A DNA stretch of 64,000 bases from Derxia gummosa DSM 723 (GTDB lineage: Bacteria > Pseudomonadota > Gammaproteobacteria > Burkholderiales > Burkholderiaceae_E), in assembly GCF_000482785.1 (NCBI RefSeq), contig NZ_AXWS01000008.1, forward strand, positions 744,001-808,000. Reading direction: 5' to 3'. Shown here piece by piece: positions 1-8,629 of this stretch (positions within the stretch are counted from its first letter, which is position 1; every line of letters starts with the position of its first letter). Both the position numbers and the translations under genes were made by a program. The notes under the pieces were generated by a model, which ran no database searches, was not told the origin of the DNA, and worked only from the letters and a program-made list of their open reading frames with translations.

Positions 1-515
1 ACCCAGGCCGGCGCGAACTGCGCGTCGAGCCGGCGTGCAACGCCGGGCCGGTCGAGCAGCGGCCCGAGCGAGCGCGCGAGCGCATCGGGCGCCGCGACCA
101 TCGCCGAGCGCGCCAGCCGGTCGAGCGTGGCGGCATCGGTCCCACCCACATGCCAGGGCAGCCGGCCGTGCAGCAGGAAATGCCGCAGCGCCTCGATGTC
201 GGCCTCGCCGCGCGCGAGCCGACTCGGCGTCGCGCCGCGGGCCCTCAGCCCCGCCAGCCAGTCATCCAGCGCCTCGCCCAGCCGGCGCAGGAAGACGGCC
301 TCGAAGTCGTCCGCCGGCAGCACGCCGAGGTCCAGTTCCAGCGTGTCGATGCGCAGCACCTCGTCGGGCGGGCTCGCGCGGTCGAAGCGATCGGCGATCA
401 GCTCGGCCATGCCACGCCGCGCGCAATCGACCAGCCGCGACTGGAGGTCGAAGGCCAGCGCTTCGTCATCGAAGCGGAAGTCGAGGTCGAGCGCGTCGAT
501 CAGGTGGCCGCTCAT
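1..515 (-). CDS. eCIS tape-measure protein, N-terminal part (cut by window edge)
   Basis: An open frame runs from an ATG at 515 to the left edge without a stop, giving 171 residues of a longer protein. Residues 51-64 read DEVLRIDTLELDLG. This matches what I remember of the N-terminus of tape-measure proteins of extracellular contractile injection systems (Pvc14/Afp14-like), which carry a conserved 'L-R-I-D-x-L-E-L-D-L-G' stretch. In that role the protein would set tail length inside the tube. The ATG overlaps the stop of the upstream Pvc12-like gene by 4 bases (ATGA), so it belongs to the same operon, and the order Pvc12 then Pvc14 fits the family. The family call rests on one motif and on context; the C-terminal part is not visible. 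Confidence 0.75.
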   Translation of the reverse strand, partial: MSGHLIDALDLDFRFDDEALAFDLQSRLVDCARRGMAELIADRFDRASPPDEVLRIDTLELDLGVLPADDFEAVFLRRLGEALDDWLAGLRARGATPSRLARGEADIEALRHFLLHGRLPWHVGGTDAATLDRLARSAMVAAPDALARSLGPLLDRPGVARRLDAQFAPAW

Positions 516-3127
516 GGCCGCGCTCCCGCTTGACGCAGCAGCCGCGCGAGGCGGGCGGCATGGCGGTCGTGGCGCCGCAGCAGGTCGTCGTCGGGGCCGG
601 AGGCGGGATCGGCGGCCGCGAGCGCGACGCGGTCGGCGAGCCATTTCTCGTAGTCGGTCTCGAAGGCGCCGAGCGTGGCGCTGTCGAGCCAGACCGGCTC
701 GACCAGCAGATGGGCCGGCGCGTGCTCGCGCACGAGATCGGCGAGGTGGTGGCGGAACAGCGGGTCGCCGCAACGCGGTCCCCAGGCCGGCAGCACGAGG
801 CTGACGCGCGCGGCGCAGAAATCGGCCAGCGCGGCATCGAAGGCGGCGCCGTCGTCCGTGCCGAGCGCGCGGCGATGGAAGTCGGTCCGCCCGAGCGGCC
901 GCAGCAGCAGATGCTCGACCAGATGCAAGCCTTCGGCACGCCGCGCCAGATGCAGCGCCAGGCCGCGCAGCGCGCGCGCCGCGCGCCAGGCCTCGGCGGC
1001 GGAATCGAAGCGGCCCAGCTCGCGCGGCGCGGTGCCCGCCTCGTCGAGCGCGAGCAGCAGCGTCTGCCCGTCGTTCCGGGCGCGCAGCGAGAAGTTGCGC
1101 TCATGGCAGGCCGCGCCGAGCAGCGCGTCGTCCAGCAGGTCGGCGCGCCCGCCGAGCAGCCGCGCGAGCAGGCGCATGCCCTCGCCGCCGGCCGGCGCCG
1201 CATCGGGTGCCATGCGCGCGAAATGCGCGCGCCAGTGCATGACCTCGGTCGCCAGCGGCCGGCTGCCGCTCCATTCGAAGCCGAGCAGCAGGGCGAGCCG
1301 GCGCGCGAGCGGCGCGTGGTTGTCGGAGCGGCGCCAGCTCGGCCGACCGTGGTCGAAGCCGGCGCCCCGGTCGCGCGCGTCTTCCAGCACGGCGCGCAGG
1401 AAGTCGAGCTTGTTGGCGAGCAGGCGCTCGTCCTGGCGTGCCGGCTCCAGATGGCCGAGGAACTGCCTCAGCATGTCCTGCGGATGGCGCTCGCCCTGGA
1501 GCGCGAGCAGGTGGTCGAGCGCGCGGTGCTTGTGGTCGAGCCGGCGCGCGCGGTCGAGCCTGGCGGCGGGCGAACCGGCGGCGAAGGCGGCGCCGCCGGC
1601 GGCGACCGTCATGGGCGGGGCGCTGGTGGCGGCCACGGCGCCGGCGACCGGGGCAACCTCGGCGGCCCCGGCCGGCATGTCGGCATCGAGCAGCCCCTCG
1701 TCATCGAGCGAGAACAGCTCGCGCGCCCGTGCCAGCCGACCGAGGCCATCGGCCAGCGTGCGGTCGAACAGCGCGAGGTAGTCGCGCAGCTGGGCCGCGC
1801 GCGCCTCGCGCCGGTCGCGGCTGGCGCGCGCCGCGACCAGCCCGTCGGCCGCCTCGATGTCGGCTTCGAGGCCGACCGTGGCCGGCACGCCGAGCGGCCC
1901 GACGCCGTAGATCTCGGGCAAATCGAGCGCGACGCTGTCATGCCGCGCGAGGTCGCGGTGGATGCCGCGCGGCAGCTCGAAATGGCGCGGCGCCAGCGGC
2001 GTCAGGTCGCCGCCGCGCGCGAGCCGCATCTGGCGCAGGTCGGCGAAGCGGCGGCGCAGCGCGTCGAGGTCGAGCCGCACCGGCTGGCCGGCGCGGCGCA
2101 GCGCGAGCCGGAAATGGCGCTCGAAGTCGGGGGCGTCGGGCTGGCGCAGTTGCAGCGCCCAGTCCTCGCCATGCCAGAGCACGCTGCCGGTCACGGTGGC
2201 CATGCCTTCGTCATCGACCGGCTCGCCATCGCTGAGGGCGCAGCCCGGCACGCGCAGCGCGAAGCCGAGCACCTCGCGCACGCCGTCGATGGCGGCGATG
2301 TGCGCGCGCAGCTCGCCCACGAACAGCACATGGCCGGCGACGTCGCTGTCGTGCTCGTCGAGGCTGAGCACGCCGTTGACCAGCGGCGGACCGCCGAACA
2401 CGTCCTCGGTGCTGCGGCCCTCGGCCAGCAGCGCGTCATGCGACTGCCGGCGCGGCCGGTCGGCGATGTAGCGGGCGCAGGCGACGTAGATGTCGATGGC
2501 GATGTCGATCGCGTCACGCCCGCCGCCGATCTCGATGCCGGGCCGGCCGTCGGGCAGGCGGGTGTCCAGGTCGCAGACCTGGGGGCGCATGGTCTCGACC
2601 GCGTGCAAGTCTTCGCCGAGGTTGCGGTGCGCCTGCCAGACGGCGCGCGCCTCGGCACGGGCGGCGGCCCGCTCGGCCTCGCTGCCGCCGATGCGCAGCG
2701 CGACGGTCCACAGGCCGGGAAGGTCGGCGACGGCGCCGGTCGTCGCCCGCGCGAACGGCAAGGGCCGGGCGTCGTCGAGCGCCGGCACGCGGTCGAGCAG
2801 CAGCCGGCGCCAGTCATCGACCGTGAGCGGGCGGCAGGGATAGGCGCGCGCGGCCGGCGGCAGGGCGAGCCGGTCGGGGTCGAGCCGGCCGTCGTCGTCG
2901 GCGAGGTGATCGGGCAGCGGGAAGTCGGCGCGGTAGACGACATCGGTCAGCGCGAAGCACAGCGCCTCCAGCAGCGTCAGGCCGGGGTCGTGAGCGTTGA
3001 AATCGGTCCAGACCTTGCCCGACAGCCGCTGGACGAGCGCGACCCCGGCTTCGAGCAGTTGCTCGAAACTGAACTCGTCCTCGTCCGGCCGACGCCGGGG
3101 GATGTGGGCGACCGACTCGCCGGTCAT
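512..3127 (-). CDS. eCIS baseplate protein, Pvc12/Afp12-like
   Basis: 871 residues from the ATG at 3127, which overlaps the stop of the preceding gene in a TGATG arrangement; longer in-frame starts would run into that gene. Residues 40-66 contain the block WTDFNAHDPGLTLLEALCFA, a hallmark of Afp12/Pvc12-type baseplate components, which form the wedge around the spike together with the baseplate J protein. An Ala/Pro/Val/Gly-rich stretch at roughly residues 470-510 looks like a flexible linker between an N-terminal baseplate part and an Arg/Leu/Asp-rich C-terminal part. The extreme GC content (well above the sheath and tube genes of the same operon) is shared with its two neighbours. Function is inferred from the motif and position; no enzymatic residues are expected. 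Confidence 0.8.
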   Translation of the reverse strand: MTGESVAHIPRRRPDEDEFSFEQLLEAGVALVQRLSGKVWTDFNAHDPGLTLLEALCFALTDVVYRADFPLPDHLADDDGRLDPDRLALPPAARAYPCRPLTVDDWRRLLLDRVPALDDARPLPFARATTGAVADLPGLWTVALRIGGSEAERAAARAEARAVWQAHRNLGEDLHAVETMRPQVCDLDTRLPDGRPGIEIGGGRDAIDIAIDIYVACARYIADRPRRQSHDALLAEGRSTEDVFGGPPLVNGVLSLDEHDSDVAGHVLFVGELRAHIAAIDGVREVLGFALRVPGCALSDGEPVDDEGMATVTGSVLWHGEDWALQLRQPDAPDFERHFRLALRRAGQPVRLDLDALRRRFADLRQMRLARGGDLTPLAPRHFELPRGIHRDLARHDSVALDLPEIYGVGPLGVPATVGLEADIEAADGLVAARASRDRREARAAQLRDYLALFDRTLADGLGRLARARELFSLDDEGLLDADMPAGAAEVAPVAGAVAATSAPPMTVAAGGAAFAAGSPAARLDRARRLDHKHRALDHLLALQGERHPQDMLRQFLGHLEPARQDERLLANKLDFLRAVLEDARDRGAGFDHGRPSWRRSDNHAPLARRLALLLGFEWSGSRPLATEVMHWRAHFARMAPDAAPAGGEGMRLLARLLGGRADLLDDALLGAACHERNFSLRARNDGQTLLLALDEAGTAPRELGRFDSAAEAWRAARALRGLALHLARRAEGLHLVEHLLLRPLGRTDFHRRALGTDDGAAFDAALADFCAARVSLVLPAWGPRCGDPLFRHHLADLVREHAPAHLLVEPVWLDSATLGAFETDYEKWLADRVALAAADPASGPDDDLLRRHDRHAARLARLLRQAGARP

Positions 3128-3939
3128 CACGCCTCGGGCTTCATGTCGTCGAACCACAACTTCGTGAGATGCACTCGGATGACCGTGCCGTCGCCGTAGT
3201 CGCAGCCGCTGCGCACCTCGAGCCGGTACTGGCCGCGCGTGCCGTGGCTGCCGGTCCAGCGCAGTTCGAGCCGGCCGCAGCGCCGGCCGTACCAGTTGTC
3301 GGTGATGCGGATGCCGCGCCGGCGCCAGAGCCAGTCGAGCAGGCCGGTGCGCGGATGGAAGGTGTTGATGCACAGCGCATGCATGAGCGCATAGCGCTTG
3401 CGGCCCGGATTGCCGGCCACCGCCATCACCTCGAAGGCTTGGCAGCCCTGGAGGTCGCCGGTGACGGCGTGCCAGCGGCCGTCGGCCAGCGGCGGCTCGG
3501 GCAGGTCGGTCACGGCACGGCCGAGCCGGCCGTCCATCTCGACGCGACCGTCCACTGCCAGCACGGCGCGGCCGGTGGCGCCGGCGCCCACGGCCACGCG
3601 GCAGGCCGATTCGGCATCGCCGCTGAGCGTGAGCACGCTGCTCGCCTCGCGCTCGTGACAGGCCTGGATGCCGAGGCTCTCGCCGTTGAGATGGCCGATC
3701 TGCCAGCGCGGCTGCTCGCGCACGTCGCCGGGACGGTAGAGGCTGAACAGCGTGTTCTCGCCGGGCGCGGCGCGCACTTCGAGGCCGCGCTTCGGGTGCT
3801 TGCTGAAGCCCTCGTCCTCCATGTTGAGCATCGAGTCGATGAGGGTCGAGAAGTGCCCGGCGTTGGGCCGCGTGTTGGCGCCGAAGAAGCGCTTGAGCGT
3901 GTCGCGCGTGGCGCGCTGGCTGCGCACGGGTATGTTCAT
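3127..3939 (-). CDS. eCIS-associated fibre-like protein
   Basis: 270 residues from an ATG at 3939 that overlaps the baseplate J stop by 4 bases. The N-terminal segment (about residues 13-52) has the pattern LKRFFGANTRP, then FSTLIDSMLN, then DEGFSKHPKRGLEV. Similar 'K-x-F-F...F-x-x-L-I-D-S-x-x-N...D-G...G-L' segments occur, as I recall them, at the start of accessory or fibre proteins in many eCIS loci. The rest (residues 60-260) looks beta-rich, with many Trp, Arg and Gly residues and no recognised enzyme motif. It lies where Afp13, the tail fibre, would lie between Afp11 and Afp14, but at 270 residues it is short for a fibre. A role in particle surface or target binding is an inference. Confidence 0.55.
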   Translation of the reverse strand: MNIPVRSQRATRDTLKRFFGANTRPNAGHFSTLIDSMLNMEDEGFSKHPKRGLEVRAAPGENTLFSLYRPGDVREQPRWQIGHLNGESLGIQACHEREASSVLTLSGDAESACRVAVGAGATGRAVLAVDGRVEMDGRLGRAVTDLPEPPLADGRWHAVTGDLQGCQAFEVMAVAGNPGRKRYALMHALCINTFHPRTGLLDWLWRRRGIRITDNWYGRRCGRLELRWTGSHGTRGQYRLEVRSGCDYGDGTVIRVHLTKLWFDDMKPEA

Positions 3940-6900
3940 GACGGGTCCACGATGAAGGTCGAGCCGACTTCGAGCCGGCCGACGCCGCTCGCCTCGGGCA
4001 GCGGCCGTCCGGCCGCGTCGAAGGCCGTGAGCAGATGGCGCGCGGTCGGGATGGCGATGGAATACGGCGAGCGCGCCTCGATGATCAGGCTGCCGCCGGC
4101 GGCGCCCGGCCCGGCGCTGTCGTCGAAGCGGTAGCTCGGATTGCCGCCGGCGACGTCGCGTTCGGTGAAGTGCAGCAGCGACAGGCCGGCCACGTCGGCC
4201 ACCTCGTCGAGCGAGCGCAGCCAGGCCTCGATGTCGTGGCCGCTGATGCTCCAGCCGAAGCGCGCCCCCAGGCCCTCGTGCCAGGGCGAGAGGTAGCGGC
4301 CGATGGCCAGCTCGATGTTGCGCAGCGCGAGGCCAGGCGATCGCGTGCCGCGCAGCGCGATCGCGCAGCGCACCTGGAGATGCTCGTAGCTCGCGTTGAT
4401 GACGCGCAGCCGCGCCGTGGGCGAGGCATGGCGGCGCAGGAAACCCTCGATGCGCGCGAGCGCGAGGTTGTTGAGGCGCGGCCCGCCGGTGCTGGCGATG
4501 TCGTCGAGGCTGCGCGCCGCCGGCAGCACCACCACCAGCACATGGCCGGCGCGCTCGACCACGCCGGCCGAGCTGGCGGCCCGCGTGGCGTCGTCGTCGA
4601 GCGCGGTGTGGACGAAGCACTTGACCTTCTCGACCTCGGGGAAGGCGTCGAGCACGAGGCGTTCATAGTCCCAGGCGGTGACGGCGCGCTGGCGGTGCCG
4701 CAGCCGCTCGCCGAGGCGGGTCTGGAGCTGCTCGCGCGTCTCGGCCGGCGCGTGGCCGAAGCTGGCGCCGATCTGCTCGATCGCGGCCAGGCCGGGCACC
4801 GGCACGACCGGCCGGCGCAGGCTCGCGGCCGGCAGCGGGCCGTCAATTGGCGCGGCGCCCGGCGGCGGCGGGCAGCGCGTCAGGCGCAGCGCCTGGGCAT
4901 GGACCGCGTACAGCCCGGCGAAGCCGCGAAAGTGCGGCTGATCGCCGGCGGCCGAGGCGCGCAGCCAGTAGCGGCCGGTGGGCATGAGCCGGTGCTCGCG
5001 GTCGGCCGCGGCCGGGATGTCGAGCCGGACGATGCCGCTGCCGAGAAAGCCTTGCGTGGTGTCGGTGAGGACGCGGGTGGCTTCGAGCTCGACCCAGCGG
5101 TCGCCGGCGAGGCAGGACCAGCGCACCGGCGGGGGCGCGGTGGCGCCGGCCTGGGCGGTTTCCTCGCGCAGCTCGAACAGCAGGCTGAGCGGGCCGGCGA
5201 GTTCGCTGGCGTCGAGGCCGAGGTAGAGATTGCCCTCGTCGTCAAAGTCGGGCAGCAGCAATGGCCGGCCACCGTCGGCCTGGGCCAGCACCTCGCGCGC
5301 GCCGAAGGGATGCAGATGGAAGAAGCGCACGTCGCCGCCGCGCCCGCTGTCGAAATCGACGGTGGTTTCGGCGCGGTAGTCGAGCGCGAGCCCCTCGATG
5401 GCGGGGGTGTAGGCCGGCTCAGGCAGCACGGCGCGGCGCTTGCGGCGCGCGGCCTCGGTCACGGCCTCGGTGAGCAGGCGCGGATAGAGCGCGTGGCCGA
5501 AACCCTGCGCCGGGTTCGACAGGTCGAGCCTCAGGAAGCCGTTGCGCGCGCCGAGGTCGTAGGCGGCGACCGGCGGACCGGGCCGGAAATGGTCGCGCAG
5601 CAGCTCGGCGTCGATGGCGATGCGCTGGCGCGCGCGCAGCCGGCCGGCATCGTCGAGCGTGAACAGCGCCTGCTCGCGGCCGGCCTGCCAGCGGCCGTCG
5701 TGCAGCACGGCGGTCGTGGCGCGGAAATCGGCGTCGGCCGGGCGCGGGCGGTAGCCGGCGTAATGGCGCTCGAAGCCGCCCACGCCGCGCGGTAGCCCGG
5801 CCCAGGCGAAATCGAGCGTGAGCGCCGTGATCGGCTTGACGGCGATCTCGGGCGCGCCCACCACCAGCCAGGCGCCCTGCACCGGCAGCGGTCCCCAGGG
5901 CGTGAACGGCCGGTTCGGGTCGAGCGCGCCGTACTGGTTGGCCAGCGTGATCTGGCGCAGACCGCGCACCGCGACGGCGATGCGCAGGCGCGGCATGCGC
6001 AGCCCAGCGAACAGCGACAGCGCGAACAGGTTGCTGCCCTCGTCGAGCACCACGCGCAGCACCGGATGCTCGGTGGCCAGACCGTCATGCAGCGCGGGCG
6101 TGCAGGCGACGACGGCCGGCTCGGCCAGCCCGAGATGCAGCCGCGCGGTGAAGCCGGCGCGCCCGGCCGCGCGCCGGCCGTCGAGCGGATCGAGGCTGGC
6201 CTCGACCGGCAGCCAGCCTTCGGCGCTGGCGAGCTGGAAGCGGAAGGCCTGGCGCAGGCAGCGGTCGAACACGATCTCGCGCTCGGGCAGGCCGGGGCGG
6301 ATCAGCGCGAGCGGCGAGGCGAGGTCGGGCGGATCGTCGGCCTCTGGATCGGCGCCGGCGAAGAAGGGGCGCGCGCGTTCGCGCAGGCGCGTGCGCACGG
6401 CCTCGGACAGCAGTTCGGCCTCGGCCGTGGGCTCGCCGCCGTCGGCGCCGAACCAGTCGCGGTCATCGACCAGCCAGCGCGCGAACAGCTGGCCGAGCGT
6501 GGCGCGAAAGCGGCGGCCCTCGGCGACGGGGTCGGTGGCGGGCGCGGGCCGGGCGCGGCCGGCGGCGCCGTCGTCCGGACCGGCGTCCTTGCCATCGGCA
6601 CCGAATACGCCGGCAGCGCTTGCGGTCGCATCCACCGTGCCGGCGTCCTCGCCGAGGAGGCGCGCCACCAGTTCGCTCGTGGGCGTGGCGTCGGCATCGT
6701 CCAGCTCGATATCGAGCCGGATGTCGCGCTGGCCCTCTGCCAGCCAGAGCAGCGGCGACGTGATCGCAAAGCCGATGCGCGCGGGCGCAGCCTCGGCGCC
6801 GCCGGCTTCGCCCGCGTCACCGCCGAACAGCGGCCACCACGGCCGCGCCGACGGCAGGCCAGAGGCGCCGCCCGCGTCGGCCGACGCCAGCGTCGAGACG

Positions 6901-7892
6901 CGCGCGCGGCAGACCATGCCGAGCTGCCAGGCCGGCGCCTGGAGCGGATCGCGGTCGAGCCTGAGCATGTGCACCTCGGCCACGCGGGCGTCGGTCACGA
7001 GCAGTTCGTGGTCGGCCGCGAACTCGACCGGCAGGCCGGCGGCGTCCTTGCCGGCCGGAAAGCGCAGGCCGCGCGCGATGCGCACCTCGCCGTCGAAGCG
7101 CGGCGTGCGCGCGCACACCACGTGGGTCCAGTCGAGCGCGGCGGGACGCGGCTCGGCCTTCAGCACTTCGCGGTAGTAGAAGTCGGCATGGCGCGCCGCG
7201 AAGCGGTCGAGATGGGCGCGGACCCGGTCATAGAGCTGCTGGAAGGCGAGCAGCAGCGCCGGCGCCGGGCCGTGGCGCGGATCGGCGAGCGTGGCCTCGA
7301 AGGCGGGCGCGGCCAGTTCGCGCGCGCGGCCGAGGGCGCTGGCCAGCGCGACGAGGGCACCGCGGCGCTCGGCGGCGACGCCGGCGTCGATCCGGCCCCG
7401 GCCATCGGGCAGTGCCTCGGGCGCGGCGGCGGGCCGGGGCAGGGCGACGAGCAGCGCATGCAGGGCGTCGGGCAGGCGCGGCCGGTCGGCGCGCAGCGCG
7501 AGCGCGTCCTGCCAGTCGGCGACGGCAGCGGTCAGCAGTGCGAAGTACTCGTCGGGCACGCGCGCGCCGGGCCGATCGGCGTGGCGCAGGAAGTCGGCCA
7601 TGACGGCATCGACATCGAGCGCGAGCAGACGGGCGAGGCTGAGGGCGTCGTCGGCACCGAACAGCGCGGTGCGGCGGGCGGCGCTGGCCGGCGGCAGGGC
7701 GCCCGGATTGCCGGCGGTGGCCATCGCGCGCGCGGCCGTGGCCAGCGCTTCGCCGCTCGCCGCGAAGGCCGCGAGCCGCGCGATGCGCTCGGGCAGCGTG
7801 CTCTCGTCGAGGCCAACCCGGCCGGCGCCGAGCGCGGGCGGGGCGCGGCGGGCGCGGTCGGTGCCGTCGCCCTGCGGTCGCCAGCCCGTCAC
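3936..7892 (-). CDS. eCIS baseplate J-like protein, Pvc11/Afp11-like (very large)
   Basis: 1318 residues. The start is a GTG at 7892 overlapping the gp25 stop (GTGA). The C-terminal third is typical of the gp6/baseplate J family of eCIS: RLRHRQRAVTAWDYERLVLD, then FPEVEKVKCFVHT, and near the end FGWSISGHDIEAWLRSLDEV. The N-terminal two thirds are Ala/Arg-rich and contain a low-complexity Asp/Gly/Ala linker near residues 410-450. This protein would form the ring of the baseplate that couples sheath contraction to spike release. It is long for a baseplate J protein, and the extra length is N-terminal. The adjacent gp25 and fibre-like genes support the baseplate assignment. What the N-terminal region does is unknown. 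Confidence 0.85.
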   Translation of the reverse strand: MTGWRPQGDGTDRARRAPPALGAGRVGLDESTLPERIARLAAFAASGEALATAARAMATAGNPGALPPASAARRTALFGADDALSLARLLALDVDAVMADFLRHADRPGARVPDEYFALLTAAVADWQDALALRADRPRLPDALHALLVALPRPAAAPEALPDGRGRIDAGVAAERRGALVALASALGRARELAAPAFEATLADPRHGPAPALLLAFQQLYDRVRAHLDRFAARHADFYYREVLKAEPRPAALDWTHVVCARTPRFDGEVRIARGLRFPAGKDAAGLPVEFAADHELLVTDARVAEVHMLRLDRDPLQAPAWQLGMVCRARVSTLASADAGGASGLPSARPWWPLFGGDAGEAGGAEAAPARIGFAITSPLLWLAEGQRDIRLDIELDDADATPTSELVARLLGEDAGTVDATASAAGVFGADGKDAGPDDGAAGRARPAPATDPVAEGRRFRATLGQLFARWLVDDRDWFGADGGEPTAEAELLSEAVRTRLRERARPFFAGADPEADDPPDLASPLALIRPGLPEREIVFDRCLRQAFRFQLASAEGWLPVEASLDPLDGRRAAGRAGFTARLHLGLAEPAVVACTPALHDGLATEHPVLRVVLDEGSNLFALSLFAGLRMPRLRIAVAVRGLRQITLANQYGALDPNRPFTPWGPLPVQGAWLVVGAPEIAVKPITALTLDFAWAGLPRGVGGFERHYAGYRPRPADADFRATTAVLHDGRWQAGREQALFTLDDAGRLRARQRIAIDAELLRDHFRPGPPVAAYDLGARNGFLRLDLSNPAQGFGHALYPRLLTEAVTEAARRKRRAVLPEPAYTPAIEGLALDYRAETTVDFDSGRGGDVRFFHLHPFGAREVLAQADGGRPLLLPDFDDEGNLYLGLDASELAGPLSLLFELREETAQAGATAPPPVRWSCLAGDRWVELEATRVLTDTTQGFLGSGIVRLDIPAAADREHRLMPTGRYWLRASAAGDQPHFRGFAGLYAVHAQALRLTRCPPPPGAAPIDGPLPAASLRRPVVPVPGLAAIEQIGASFGHAPAETREQLQTRLGERLRHRQRAVTAWDYERLVLDAFPEVEKVKCFVHTALDDDATRAASSAGVVERAGHVLVVVLPAARSLDDIASTGGPRLNNLALARIEGFLRRHASPTARLRVINASYEHLQVRCAIALRGTRSPGLALRNIELAIGRYLSPWHEGLGARFGWSISGHDIEAWLRSLDEVADVAGLSLLHFTERDVAGGNPSYRFDDSAGPGAAGGSLIIEARSPYSIAIPTARHLLTAFDAAGRPLPEASGVGRLEVGSTFIVDPS

Positions 7893-8317
7893 AGCACCCT
7901 CCCGACGGCGTTGCCTTCCTCGATGTAGAGCGGATAGACGAGGTTGTGCCGGCTGTTGGTGCTGCGCACGAGGTACACCAGCTCGATGCGCAGCACGGCG
8001 GCGGTCGACAGCCGGTCGAGCTTGAGCCGCACGTCCTCGAGCGTGACGCGCGGCTCGAAGAAGCGGACCGCCTGCTCGATCATCGTGCGGATGCGGGTGG
8101 CGGTATTGAGGTCGATGTGCTCGAAGGCAATGCTGCGCAGGTCGCAGCCGTAGGTCGGGCGCATCACGCGCTCGCCGGGCCGGGTCGACAGCAGGATGAG
8201 CAGGCTCTCCGCGATGTCGTCGGCGCCCGACACGAGGGCGGCGTCGCGCGAGGGCGCGTCGAAGGCGGGCGGAAAGGCCCAGCCGGTGCCGAGAAAGCCG
8301 CTGTCGTCGTCCTGCAT
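7889..8317 (-). CDS. eCIS baseplate protein, GPW/gp25 family (Pvc9-like)
   Basis: 142 residues. The stretch VSGADDIAESLLILLSTRPG followed by ERVMRPTYGCDLRSIAFE is the characteristic core of gp25/TssE-like baseplate proteins, in which the 'E-R-x-x-x-P-x-Y-G' part is strongly conserved. gp25 proteins nucleate sheath assembly on the baseplate. The gene starts one base after the PAAR stop and its own stop overlaps the baseplate J start, so translation is probably coupled. Length is normal for the family. A T6SS TssE reading is unlikely given the other genes in the operon. Confidence 0.92.
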   Translation of the reverse strand: MQDDDSGFLGTGWAFPPAFDAPSRDAALVSGADDIAESLLILLSTRPGERVMRPTYGCDLRSIAFEHIDLNTATRIRTMIEQAVRFFEPRVTLEDVRLKLDRLSTAAVLRIELVYLVRSTNSRHNLVYPLYIEEGNAVGRVL

Positions 8318-8318
8318 C

Positions 8319-8618
8319 TCAGCCGCCGATCATCACGGTGAACTCGCCCAGCACGATGCTGCCGCCGTGCGCTGTCGGGTCGCCCAGCCGCGCCGCCGGC
8401 TTGCCGCAGATGAGCACCGTCGTCGAGCCCATGACGATGGTGTCGGGCGGGCCGACGCACACCGCGCTGTCGCCCACCACGGCCGCCGGCAGCTTGCCGA
8501 TCAGCACCGTGGGCGCGCCCGGCCCGACCACCGGTCCGCCCACGTGGGGCACGGGCGGCAGGCCGGGCGTCTGCATCGGGCAGGTGTGCATGTCGGTGAG
8601 GCGGGCGGCGGGCGGCAT
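8319..8618 (-). CDS. PAAR-domain spike tip protein (Pvc10-like)
   Basis: 99 residues from the ATG at 8618, eleven bases after the vgrG stop. It starts MPPAARLTDMHTCPM and has repeated Gly/Pro turns (VIGKLPA-like, VCVGPPD, ICGKPAARLGDPTAHGG), the pattern of PAAR proteins that cap the VgrG spike with a metal-bound cone. It is a bare PAAR domain with no C-terminal extension, so it is a tip only and not an evolved effector carrier. Its place directly behind vgrG and before gp25 fits eCIS operons; here the tip gene precedes gp25, whereas in Afp and PVC gp25 comes first. Confidence 0.92.
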   Translation of the reverse strand: MPPAARLTDMHTCPMQTPGLPPVPHVGGPVVGPGAPTVLIGKLPAAVVGDSAVCVGPPDTIVMGSTTVLICGKPAARLGDPTAHGGSIVLGEFTVMIGG

Positions 8619-8629
8619 GGCGGGGCGGC

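Noticed and set aside
35-3199. Plus-strand frame of more than 1000 codons opposite the Pvc12-like and tape-measure genes
   Set aside because: It is Arg/Ala/Gln-rich without domains and is the mirror of GC-rich codons of the true minus-strand genes, which have family motifs.
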